From: Parafrigoribacterium mesophilum
GTDB lineage: Bacteria > Actinomycetota > Actinomycetes > Actinomycetales > Microbacteriaceae
Length of the DNA stretch: 64,000 nt
Direction of reading: 5' to 3'
NCBI RefSeq assembly: GCF_039652555.1
Contig: NZ_JBDJAF010000001.1
Coordinates: 1,550,001-1,614,000, forward strand
The translations under genes were made by a program, and so were the position numbers. Positions 1 to 7,374 of this stretch are shown piece after piece. Numbering within the stretch: position 1 is the stretch's first letter; every line of letters starts with the position of its first letter. Under the pieces are notes generated by a model, which had not been told where the DNA came from, did not search any database, and worked only from the letters and a program-made list of their open reading frames with translations.

Positions 1-2
1 TT

Positions 3-602
3 CCCGGCGACCGTCAACGATTCACGGTGGCGCACGAGTTGGGCCACCTCGTGCTCCATGCGGGAACGGGACAACCGACGTCGCCGGAAGCCGCTGCACG
101 AATGGAGAACGAGGCGAACCGTTTCGCGGCCGCATTCCTTGTACCAGGAGACAGTGCGCTCGATGACCTGCATGCAGCCGGCGGCCGAGTAACCCTGAGC
201 ACGCTCGGCACGCTGAAGGCCAAGTGGGGCTACTCAATCAAGGCCTTCGTGATGCGCTTTCGGCAGCTCGGCGTGATCGAAGATGCTCAAGCGCGCAGCT
301 TGTACAAGCAGATTTCTGCTCGCAAGTGGAACAAGGACGAACCGTACCGCGTCGGCACCGAATCAGCCATGTGGCTGGATAGGGCGCTCGGCGAGCGTTT
401 CTCCGGTACCAACGGTATACGTCAGGCGGCACAGGCGACTGGCTTGAGCGAACGATACTTCTCTCGCTGGTTGAACTGGGAACCATCTGGCGAGCCCCGT
501 CCTACCGCGCCAGTCACTCAATTGCGCCGACCTGAAGTAAACGACTCAGCACCTACCCGCTCCCGCGACGCCAGAATAAGCCGACTGCCTCGCAGGGTCT
601 AG
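3..602 (+). CDS. ImmA/IrrE-family metallopeptidase, 5' end cut by window
   Basis: The reading frame is already open at base 3 and the start lies upstream. The visible 199 residues begin with RQRFTVAHELGHLVLH, the zinc metallopeptidase HExxH motif of the ImmA/IrrE family, followed by EANRFAAAFLVP, the segment that supplies the third metal ligand in this family. The C-terminal part (FRQLGVIEDAQARSLYKQIS) also matches full-length members, which normally carry an N-terminal XRE helix-turn-helix domain. ImmA-type proteases cleave or inactivate repressors of mobile elements; here the target is not visible. GTG at 27 is only an internal codon. Membership in the family is secure; the function as repressor protease or regulator is inferred. 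Confidence 0.85.
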   Translation, partial: PGDRQRFTVAHELGHLVLHAGTGQPTSPEAAARMENEANRFAAAFLVPGDSALDDLHAAGGRVTLSTLGTLKAKWGYSIKAFVMRFRQLGVIEDAQARSLYKQISARKWNKDEPYRVGTESAMWLDRALGERFSGTNGIRQAAQATGLSERYFSRWLNWEPSGEPRPTAPVTQLRRPEVNDSAPTRSRDARISRLPRRV

Positions 603-619
603 TGCTCGCAGGGTCTAGT
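589..619. repeat. 15-bp tandem duplication across the ImmA stop codon
   Basis: The 15-mer CTCGCAGGGTCTAGT occurs at 589-603 and again at 605-619, one base apart. The first copy contains the TAG stop of the upstream gene. It looks like a small slippage duplication or a residue of recombination at the edge of the degraded segment that follows. Confidence 0.8.
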
Positions 620-696
620 AATAGGCCAGGAAACCGCTGCCGCTCGCAGGACTGTCGTGCGTTGCCGACACAGTCGAAGGCGGCCCAGCCTGGGTT

Positions 697-918
697 TCAC
701 TCCGGGCAGGCACCGCCGGTCCAGGGACAGCGCTCCCAATCGAACGGGTTCCCTACGAGCTTCGACCTTACGAAGTCGGGATTCGGGCCGTAGTCCGGGC
801 TCATCACTCTGGCGACGGTGAAGATTTACACCTGCTCCACCCCAGCAGCCTTGAACATGGAAGCCACTCCCTGAGCATTGCTCCCGCTGACCCATGAATC
901 GTCGGTCACGACAGGACG
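697..918 (-). pseudogene. Remnant of a phosphoribosyltransferase-like protein, C-terminal part with internal stop
   Basis: Read on the minus strand, one frame gives VTDDSWVSGSNAQGVASMFK and, after an in-frame TAA at 828-826, IFTVARVMSPDYGPNPDFV and finally CPWTGGACPE before a true stop at 699-697. The order DD(S/T)W-V-x-G-x-N/H-AQ, then VARxxxPDxG, then CPWTGGxCP is the tail of actinobacterial phosphoribosyltransferase-fold proteins with a PRPP-binding VDDTW motif. The N-terminal half is missing, and the frame stops making sense just where the VapC remnant on the other strand begins. The nonsense codon plus truncation make it a clear dead gene. Identification of the family is from memory of its motifs, not alignment. 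Confidence 0.6.
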
Positions 919-1097
919 CCGCGCGGCGGTACGCGGACATGGCCGTCACCAGCCGCGCCGCCGGCCGGCCCCTGCCAACAGCGGACGGCTACCTCGCGGC
1001 CACCGCAGCGGCACACGGCTTCGCGGTCGCCACCCAGAACTTCAAGCACTTCGGGGACACCGGCGTCGAGTTGATCGACCCCTGGCAGGATCACTGA
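912..1097 (+). pseudogene. VapC-like PIN-domain toxin, C-terminal fragment
   Basis: The frame encodes about 60 residues ending in AATAAAHGFAVATQNFKHF and GVELIDPW, the conserved C-terminal half of VapC PIN-domain ribonucleases, including the ADGYLAATAAAHG helix with an acidic active-site residue. A complete VapC is around 130-140 residues, and the first half with the N-terminal catalytic Asp is absent. No start with a ribosome binding site precedes it, and no VapB antitoxin gene is adjacent. It abuts the phosphoribosyltransferase remnant on the opposite strand at about 905-915, which marks an old recombination junction. Not expected to be active. Confidence 0.75.
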
Positions 1098-1119
1098 CCC
1101 GCAGGGTGCCTCAAAGCAC

Positions 1120-4100
1120 CTAAAGACCGGGAGCGTCGCGCTCCGGGACCGTCCTGACGTGGTCGCTCGACGGTTGGAACTGGCCGAGCCGGACGGCTCG
1201 CGCGGTTTGGGTGCGTTCGGCTGTTTCCAGTTCGGCCTCGGCTCGCGCGGCCCGGTCGCGCACCAGCCGGGCCGCCTCGGAGACGGGCAGCGCCTCGATC
1301 TCGGCGCGGTCGCGGCGGGCCTGCTCCGCGCGGATGCGCCACTGGGCGGCGCGGGAGCTGGCGATGCTCGCGGTCGCGGAGCCGAGCACCCGCCGACACA
1401 GGACGGCCGACTCACGCAGGTGCCGCTCGACCAGGTGGTGCTGCTCCCGACGGGTCTGCTGCGCGTGCCGCCGAGACTGGGCCACGCGAGGGTCGGTGTC
1501 GGCCCGCTTCCCGGCGACGGCCTCGGCCCACGGCTGCACGCCGGTCGCCCCGGTCGGTACGCCACCCCAGCGGCGGCGCACCGCGTCTTCCGTGCCGTGG
1601 TGCCCGCCAGTGGCCTCGGTCGCGTCCCGTTCCGCGGCACGCTTCCCGAGCCGACCCGCGGTCGCGCGGGCGGCCGTCGCCGCCCACACCCGCTCCCGCG
1701 TCTCGATGTAGGCGGTGCCATCGGCGGTGGCCCGCTCGATGAGGGGCGCGGCGACCTCGGCACGCACGTCGGCCGCGCGCGCGTCTGCTGCCGCGACCAT
1801 CACCTGTTGCTCGGCGTACTCGGCCCGGTGCGCGTCCCGCTGCCGCGCGAGCGCGGCGATCGCGTGCTCCCACTTCGCCGCCTGTTGCTCGGCGTGTCCG
1901 ATCTGCTGCGTGAGTCTGACGCGCTCGGTCGTGACGAGCTTCACCGGCCCGGCCGTGGCGAGGCCCTTGACCGCTCCCTGTGCGGCGCGCGTCGCCTCGA
2001 CCAGGCCGCGGTCGGCCCGGTCACGCTCGAGCGCGAGGATGAATTGCTCGCGGGCATCGTCCAGGTCAGCGGCGACGATATGGAGCCGGTTGCGGGTGCG
2101 GCCACGGGTCATGCCGACGTACACCCCGGCGGCGTCGATGGTATCGGACAGCACCGTGTGCGATTCGTTCACGGTTGCGCTCTGCACGCCGTAGGCGGTG
2201 GCGGCATAGGCAAGGTGCGCGTGTCCGCTCACGTACTCGGCAGGCAGCCTCACGACGTGTTGGCGCTTGCGCCCGCTCCCGTCCTCCTTCGCCCACACCG
2301 TGCCGTCATCGGCAACGTGTTGGACGGTCCAGGTCTGCCGGTTGGCGACGCCCAGGCCGGTGTCGTTCCGGCGGGTTTGGATCACGTCCCCCTTGCCGAT
2401 CGAGAGGCCATCGCTGCCGAATGTGGTGCACGCGTCGTTGACGCGGCCCAGCCGCACGCGCTCGTCGCGGATGCGCGCGTTCAGCTCGCGGGCCTCGTCG
2501 TTCGTCGCGACCGTGATCGCGTCCCCGTCGCGCGCGGTTCCGGCGATCGCATCGTGCACGGCCTCGCTGCTCTCGTGCAACACGATCAGGTCGAGGGCGC
2601 GCAGCCAGTCGAACAATAGCGCGGGGTTCTCACCGGCGCGCATGCACACGGTCAGGTCCGCGTAGACGGGGTCGGCGAAGCGGTGCACCATCGCCATGTC
2701 AAACGTGCGGCCCAAAAGTTGCGCGGCCATGTCGAGCACGCCGCCCCTGCCGACAGCGGGAAGCTGCGCCCGGTCGCCGACCAGAGCGACGGTTGCGCCG
2801 GTCTCGTCCGCGAGTATCAGGAGAGCGAGGGCGGTGTCCTGATCGAGCATCCCGGCCTCGTCCACCACGACCCGCTCGCCCCGGACCAGGCGGGCGCCCT
2901 TCGGCGGGCCGGTGTAGGTGTTGCCGTTCTCCGGGTCGGTGTCGCCGACCGCGAGGCGGGCCCAAACGCCGTCACCGTTCCACCTCCACCCGTTCGCGTG
3001 CACGAGCTTCGCCACACTGTCCGCGGGCACGCCGAGTTCCTGCTGCGCGACATCGGCCGCCTTCTTCGTCGGCGTGACAATCCGCCTCGCGCGACCCTCA
3101 GCAGCGGCCGCTTCGATAGCAACCCCCAGCATGGTGGTCTTGCCCGCCCCGGCAGCACCCTCCACGACCACGAGCGGATCATCCGACGCGACCGCAGCGG
3201 CCGCGCGCGCCTGCTCGGGGTCGAGGCCGTGCGTGTCCGCCAGGCGTGTCACGTCCGGCATCTGGCGCGCGCCACCGGCGGCGCGGGCGGCCAGCATGTC
3301 GCGCAGCTCCGTCTCGACCGCGACGACGTGCAGGCTCGTCAGGTGTGCGACATGGTCGGCTTGCATCGCATCCGGCGGCAGCACCGACAGGCAACCCTCC
3401 ACCGCGAGCCCAGTGGTGATCGCAATCAGGTCGCGCAACGCCGCAGGCTCCGCCCGCACTCCTGCTTCGGTGATGATGCGGGTGACGTGCTCCTGCACCG
3501 CATGGCGCGTCCAAGTCGATGCGCCGGCCACGCACCTGTCCAGCGCACGCGATGCGACCTGTTGCACCCGCAACTCATCTAGAGCCACGGGTGCACGTCG
3601 GCGCACGCGTGGAAGGTCCGGGGTGTAGCCGAGGGCATCCAGCTCGGCGCGCCAGCCGTCCTCATCTCCCAGCGTGGCCGGCTTCTTGGCCGGCCGCTCA
3701 TGGTCCCACGCCATCGCCGTCAGCCTGGCGGTGACGACTGGACCCGGCTCCTGCCCCGGATGCCTCGCCTCCCACTCCGTCTCGAACCGCGCGAGGTTCT
3801 TCTTCACCTGCTCGGCCCGCTTGCTCATGGACGCGTTGAAGGACTCCAGCTCCGCAACCTCGCCGGTCACCGGATCCAGCGTCAACCCGTGCCGGTCGAG
3901 GACCGTTGCCAGCTGCGGGTGCGCGGCGATCACCGCAGTCCCGAGTGCGCGGATCGCGCCCTGCTGCCGGAACAGTGCCGCCGTGTCCAGACCCCGCCAC
4001 GCACCGGCCGCCCAAACGCGGGTGCCGATCTGGAAGTGGACATGCCGGTGCGGATCGCCCGCACGCGAGGTCTTGTGCACCACGGACACCGTCTCTAACT

Positions 4101-4578
4101 GCTCGACCGGCACCACCTCCTGCCTCCCACGCGGGCCGACGCGGGTGATCGAGTGCTGGCCGAGCCAACGCCGGATCTCGCCCATCGCATCCTTCTGTGC
4201 GACATCCAGCGCCTCAGACACATCCGGGTGCAGCGCCGCCGCGACCGAGAGCGACTTCGGCGCGTTCACCACCATCTCCGCGAACCGCGGCGAACCCCGC
4301 CGCCCTTCACCGGCGACGCGGGGCTTGCCCATCGACTCGCCCGTGAGCGGGTTGATCCAGTCCACCCATTGGGCGTACTCATCCGACGTCAGCGCGCCCT
4401 CACCAATCACGCGTCCCTGCGCGTCGACCACCGAGAACTCCGCCCGGGCGACCCCACCCTCCAAGTAATACTCGTCAGCGCGCGATCGATCCGACTCCAG
4501 GTAGCGGCGGGCGTCCGCGCCGGAGCCTCGGAAGAGGATCACGCCGCCCTTCATCGCCGCCCCCATGTTTCTGCTCAT
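1120..4578 (-). CDS. MobF-family relaxase with C-terminal helicase (TrwC/TraI-like)
   Basis: A 1152-residue protein that would nick and unwind element DNA at oriT to start conjugative transfer. The N-terminal relaxase domain has a tyrosine pair at about residues 37-38 (DEYYLEGG) as candidate nucleophile and the metal triad H177-R-H179-V-H181. The helicase half has Walker A EGAAGAGKTT near residue 476, Walker B VVVDEAGM near 574, and VGDRAQLPAVG near 600. A long Arg/Ala/Glu-rich, coiled-coil-prone tail follows. The start MSRNM at 4578 overlaps the 5' end of the next, divergent gene. No coupling protein is in view, so transfer genes lie outside the window or are supplied by another element. Length is usual for actinobacterial MobF proteins. 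Confidence 0.93.
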   Translation of the reverse strand: MSRNMGAAMKGGVILFRGSGADARRYLESDRSRADEYYLEGGVARAEFSVVDAQGRVIGEGALTSDEYAQWVDWINPLTGESMGKPRVAGEGRRGSPRFAEMVVNAPKSLSVAAALHPDVSEALDVAQKDAMGEIRRWLGQHSITRVGPRGRQEVVPVEQLETVSVVHKTSRAGDPHRHVHFQIGTRVWAAGAWRGLDTAALFRQQGAIRALGTAVIAAHPQLATVLDRHGLTLDPVTGEVAELESFNASMSKRAEQVKKNLARFETEWEARHPGQEPGPVVTARLTAMAWDHERPAKKPATLGDEDGWRAELDALGYTPDLPRVRRRAPVALDELRVQQVASRALDRCVAGASTWTRHAVQEHVTRIITEAGVRAEPAALRDLIAITTGLAVEGCLSVLPPDAMQADHVAHLTSLHVVAVETELRDMLAARAAGGARQMPDVTRLADTHGLDPEQARAAAAVASDDPLVVVEGAAGAGKTTMLGVAIEAAAAEGRARRIVTPTKKAADVAQQELGVPADSVAKLVHANGWRWNGDGVWARLAVGDTDPENGNTYTGPPKGARLVRGERVVVDEAGMLDQDTALALLILADETGATVALVGDRAQLPAVGRGGVLDMAAQLLGRTFDMAMVHRFADPVYADLTVCMRAGENPALLFDWLRALDLIVLHESSEAVHDAIAGTARDGDAITVATNDEARELNARIRDERVRLGRVNDACTTFGSDGLSIGKGDVIQTRRNDTGLGVANRQTWTVQHVADDGTVWAKEDGSGRKRQHVVRLPAEYVSGHAHLAYAATAYGVQSATVNESHTVLSDTIDAAGVYVGMTRGRTRNRLHIVAADLDDAREQFILALERDRADRGLVEATRAAQGAVKGLATAGPVKLVTTERVRLTQQIGHAEQQAAKWEHAIAALARQRDAHRAEYAEQQVMVAAADARAADVRAEVAAPLIERATADGTAYIETRERVWAATAARATAGRLGKRAAERDATEATGGHHGTEDAVRRRWGGVPTGATGVQPWAEAVAGKRADTDPRVAQSRRHAQQTRREQHHLVERHLRESAVLCRRVLGSATASIASSRAAQWRIRAEQARRDRAEIEALPVSEAARLVRDRAARAEAELETAERTQTARAVRLGQFQPSSDHVRTVPERDAPGL

Positions 4579-4921
4579 GTATTGGCAACTACCTACGGTA
4601 GCATACGTCCATTCAGGAGAGGAAGCGGAAGAGGAGCTACTCAGATATCAGTTTCAAGGCGTGATCCCCTACGAGATGCCCTCGTCGTTGCCGACGTTGC
4701 ACGGCCCACATGATGGGCTGCTGGAAGTACCGATCACCGTGCACTGGAGCCCGTCGCGTGTGTTCGACCTGGGCGAATCCGGAATGCGCCGCATTGTCTA
4801 TCAAGCGCTGGTGCGGGAATGTACCTCACAGATGCAGGAAGCGCTGTTGAACGAGAAGCTGTTGAGCCAGGAGTGCGACGGGTTAATCTCGCCCGAGCGT
4901 TGCCGCGCCCTCTGGGAGTAG
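4577..4921 (+). CDS. Conserved mobile-element hypothetical protein, probably C-terminally shortened
   Basis: Encodes about 114 residues with balanced composition unlike a shadow frame: LPTLHGPHDGLLEVPITVHW, SPSRVFDLGESGMRRIVYQA and ISPERCRALWE. The arrangement 'LxxLxGPxxGxxELPxxxxWSP...FDL..P..R..xY..vLREg' recalls a hypothetical protein commonly found beside relaxases and toxin genes in Actinobacteria, but its function is unknown to me. After TAG at 4919-4921 the frame continues HFPEP, which also looks like family sequence, so the stop may be a late nonsense mutation. The start is uncertain: ATG 4577 lies inside the divergent relaxase start region, and ATG 4676 is an alternative. Confidence 0.5.
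   Translation: MYWQLPTVAYVHSGEEAEEELLRYQFQGVIPYEMPSSLPTLHGPHDGLLEVPITVHWSPSRVFDLGESGMRRIVYQALVRECTSQMQEALLNEKLLSQECDGLISPERCRALWE
4589..4606 (-). promoter_or_regulatory. Possible promoter/operator of the relaxase gene
   Basis: An inverted repeat CTACC-TAC-GGTAG spans 4589-4601. On the minus strand the overlapping TATGCT (4605-4600) resembles a -10 box and lies about 22 bases before the relaxase ATG at 4578, so a short leader is possible. No convincing -35 box is seen, so this is tentative. Confidence 0.25.
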
Positions 4922-5300
4922 CACTTTCCCGAACCGACCGCGTATCCAACTCGCGGGCAAACGTGCAGGCAGTTTCGTGACCGGCGGCGATGACGAGGTT
5001 CGCGCCGAGTTACAAGCGCGGGTGACCGCGCCCTGTTGAATGCGATCGCCGATGCCGGGTTCGGATCTCCAGCGGCGCCGTCAGCAGATTATGAGAATCC
5101 CTTGGCAGGGAGCTCCTTCTTTCATCTCATCAGGTTGCCCGATTTGGTATTTCGCCCAAGGCTTGCCCACAGGGTGAACGCCTCAGGTTTGCTTTCTGGG
5201 TCGCTGCCCGCCTCGGCACAGGCACATCCGTGGCACAACCCGCCCACTCATGCGGGGCTTGGATCTCGCGATGACCTAGATCTGGCGACGACACAAAGTG
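4922..5300. other. Gene-free stretch with degenerate coding traces
   Basis: No intact gene. The first 120 bases on the plus strand give short protein-like pieces in shifted frames (RIQLAGKRAGSFVTGGDDEV, AELQARVTAP, then in another frame LLNAIADAGFGSP), suggesting a frameshifted remnant downstream of the preceding gene. The remainder up to the end of the XRE/ImmA gene shows nothing recognisable. The identity of the remnant is not known. Confidence 0.4.
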
Positions 5301-6407
5301 TTAGGCGACTTTCGAGATCGCCTCCAGCTCCGTCACTCTCCTGGCGTCGATCGTTTCCCTCATGCTGTTCATCTGCCCGTACGCGTTCCGATGCCAGGCA
5401 TACTGGCCTGCGACAAGGGAGACGCTCACCCCGAGTCGAGCGGCGATCCGGCTCAGTTCGGTCTTGTCGGATGCTTCCACGATCCGCTCCAGCGCGTCCC
5501 CGGGGAACAGCGTCTCAATGACAAACTCGTCCGCCTCGCGCTCCTCGGGTGTGTTCCGCCCCTCCTTGTCGATGTCGAGAAACGTGGCCCGGCGGGGGTG
5601 GAGCACAATGTGGCCGACCTCGTGAATGAGGTTGAACCAGAAGGTGTCTGTCTTCTTTTGCCGCGCGGTCAGCCCAATTGCCGGCCGGTCACTCGCAAGC
5701 CACCAGGTCGCGGCCAGCAGCCGTGTGCCGGGAACCTCGCTGATGAACGTGAGAGCGACACCTGCTTCCGCTAGCGCAGCTCGAGCGGCGCGAAACCCCT
5801 CGACGAGGGGGAGGTTCGTCATGGCCTTCAGTTCCTTGGCGAGCTTCCGCAGTAGCTTCGGGTTGAACGCGGCCACCTCCACGTGTCGCGCGGACCGGTC
5901 CAATAGGCGCAGCCACAACGCGGTGTTCGCCTCCGCGACCTCAAACGACTGAGAGCGGCGGAACGATACCCGCGGCGCCAGCCACGCTTGCCGGAACGCG
6001 TCTGGACTGGCGACCTGGAAGAACTTAAGTAGCTTCTCTACGCGCGTGTCCGCGTCGTCGGCCTGGGCGACAATGTCGTAGTGGATCAGAGCGTTCAGGT
6101 CGAACTCGTTCGCCCACCCGTGGTACCGGTGCAGCTGACCGCGAGCGCGCTCCGTGCCCTGGTAGGCGGCCCAATCCGCTTCCAGACGCGTCCAGAAGGT
6201 GGCAGGGACATCGAGGGTCCGTTCGAGCAGGACGGCGACATCGCCACTGATAGCCGCACGGTCTTTCACGATCTGGTTGATGTGCTTGGTAGTTAGCCCG
6301 GTTCGTTCGGCGAGCTCGGACTGTCGCAGGTCCTTGGCTTCGAGGATCTCGGCGAGCATGTCGCCGGGTGAAACTGACCAGTCTGGCTGGAACTCGGTGT
6401 TGTTCAC
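5301..6407 (-). CDS. HigA-type XRE regulator fused to ImmA/IrrE metallopeptidase domain
   Basis: A 368-residue two-domain protein. Residues about 15-70 form an XRE/HigA helix-turn-helix (LRQSELAERTGLTTKHINQI), which binds DNA as a repressor. Residues about 200-310 carry the ImmA/IrrE zinc site with HEVGH at 262-266 and the EEREADEFVIETLFP segment that supplies the third ligand. In this family the protease half can sense stress or invading elements and relieve repression. The start is GTG at 6407, overlapping the stop of the upstream gene by four bases (GTGA), so the two are translationally coupled. It is the divergent neighbour of the ubiquitin-like operon and the best candidate for its regulator, but no binding data exist. 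Confidence 0.85.
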   Translation of the reverse strand: MNNTEFQPDWSVSPGDMLAEILEAKDLRQSELAERTGLTTKHINQIVKDRAAISGDVAVLLERTLDVPATFWTRLEADWAAYQGTERARGQLHRYHGWANEFDLNALIHYDIVAQADDADTRVEKLLKFFQVASPDAFRQAWLAPRVSFRRSQSFEVAEANTALWLRLLDRSARHVEVAAFNPKLLRKLAKELKAMTNLPLVEGFRAARAALAEAGVALTFISEVPGTRLLAATWWLASDRPAIGLTARQKKTDTFWFNLIHEVGHIVLHPRRATFLDIDKEGRNTPEEREADEFVIETLFPGDALERIVEASDKTELSRIAARLGVSVSLVAGQYAWHRNAYGQMNSMRETIDARRVTELEAISKVA

Positions 6408-6805
6408 GGTTGCTCCTGTCGTGATGGAACCGCCAACACCCCGGCCACTGCGACGGTGAGTATGTCCAAACGCTGAACATGTTCCGCAGCGGTGATTGGG
6501 GAACTGACGGGTTCGCCGGTCGCGTCACGCGCGACGGCGGTAAGGGTGGCTTGCTTGTGGGTGACGACGATGGTCGTCGATCGGACCGGTTTCGATACGG
6601 CAACACTCAGGAGGCCGGTGCGAACCACGGCAGCGAGAGACTCGGCCATTTGCAGCACGTAGAGGAGGAGCTGAGCCTGACGTTTGCTCGTCGACCAGGT
6701 GCGGCCCATAGCAACGTCGGACTCGAGGACTTCTCTCAACGACGGGTCGGGAACAGTCACTCGCACATGACCAGTATGCACCAGAAAAGGTTGGTCGGTG
6801 CGCAT
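6404..6805 (-). CDS. Hypothetical protein coupled to the XRE/ImmA gene
   Basis: Encodes about 133 residues from ATG 6805 (a TTG at 6823 is an alternative). The sequence, for example FLVHTGHVRVTVPDPSLREV and MGRTWSTSKRQAQLLLYVLQ, is not one I recognise. It has no signal peptide or membrane segment, and a helical stretch near residues 45-80 with a beta-rich remainder. Its stop overlaps the GTG start of the XRE/ImmA gene by four bases, so the pair form one operon read away from the ubiquitin-like genes. By position it could be a partner or target of the ImmA protease, or a toxin in a HigA-like pair, but nothing in the sequence decides this. Confidence 0.6.
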   Translation of the reverse strand: MRTDQPFLVHTGHVRVTVPDPSLREVLESDVAMGRTWSTSKRQAQLLLYVLQMAESLAAVVRTGLLSVAVSKPVRSTTIVVTHKQATLTAVARDATGEPVSSPITAAEHVQRLDILTVAVAGVLAVPSRQEQP

Positions 6806-6832
6806 TAAAGTCAGACGAATCAAACATAGAAA

Positions 6833-6895
6833 TTAACCTGAATCGCGATATCTGTGTAATACTTCTTCTCGACGGGCGCCGTGCTCGAGCTCGAG
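6833..6895 (+). promoter_or_regulatory. Candidate promoter and palindrome before the ubiquitin-like operon
   Basis: The 101 bases between the two divergent operons are AT-richer than the surroundings. A possible -35 TTAACC (6833-6838) and -10 TAATAC (6857-6862) are 18 bases apart. A perfect 12-bp palindrome CTCGAGCTCGAG (6884-6895) lies in the leader just before the strong ribosome binding site GAGAGGAG (6893-6900, six bases before ATG 6907) and overlaps its first bases. The palindrome could be a repressor site or an mRNA hairpin that masks the ribosome binding site. Confidence 0.4.
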
Positions 6896-6906
6896 AGGAG
6901 CAGAAG

Positions 6907-7368
6907 ATGAGAATCAACATCCACGAGGCGGGGGACACACCCGCCACCATCCACCGCGAGATCGCCGACGAGACCCGCGTCGGTGACCTCCTCGTCCTCG
7001 ATGAGGAGGAACGCTTATACCTGCTCGACTCCGAGGAGGAGATCGACATCAGCCGGACCGTCGTCGAGGTGTTTGGCACCGACGGCGGCCATGCCATCAA
7101 GCACACTTGCAAGAAGGTCGACGTCACCGTCCAGTACGCCGGTAACCCGACGAGCTTCCAGGTGTCCCCCTCCAGCCGCGTCAAGAATGTGCTGAAGAAG
7201 GCCGTCCGCCAGCTGGGCGTCGATAACACTCAGATCCCCGACCTTGCTCTCCGCGTCGCCGGCACCGACGTCGACCTGCCGTCCGCGGACCCGATCGGAG
7301 CGCACACCAGTAAGCACACCTGCAGTATTGAACTTGACCTGGTTCACCTCGTCCGCCCACAGGGCTGA
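6907..7368 (+). CDS. Tandem beta-grasp ubiquitin-like protein (multi-ubiquitin type)
   Basis: A 153-residue protein with two consecutive beta-grasp units, about residues 1-70 and 70-153. The last strands of the units repeat the same signature: HAIKHTCKKVDVTV and HTSKHTCSIELDLV. The second unit shows the usual strand-strand-helix order (VDVTVQYAGNPTSFQVSPSS, then RVKNVLKKAVRQLG). The protein ends LVHLVRPQG, so the C-terminal residue is already a glycine, as needed for adenylation and conjugation, without a tail to be trimmed. It opens a four-gene operon with E2-, JAMM- and E1-like genes, so it is most likely the modifier transferred onto targets. Start ATG 6907 has a good ribosome binding site. 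This matches the domain plan of bacterial two-domain Ubls such as those of Bil anti-phage operons. Confidence 0.8.
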   Translation: MRINIHEAGDTPATIHREIADETRVGDLLVLDEEERLYLLDSEEEIDISRTVVEVFGTDGGHAIKHTCKKVDVTVQYAGNPTSFQVSPSSRVKNVLKKAVRQLGVDNTQIPDLALRVAGTDVDLPSADPIGAHTSKHTCSIELDLVHLVRPQG

Positions 7369-7374
7369 TCCTGC

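Noticed and set aside
5036..5521. Long plus-strand open frame starting MNAIADAGF
   Set aside because: The second half is the antiparallel shadow of the XRE/ImmA gene, and no start signal precedes it; only its first 25 codons look protein-like and are treated as a remnant.
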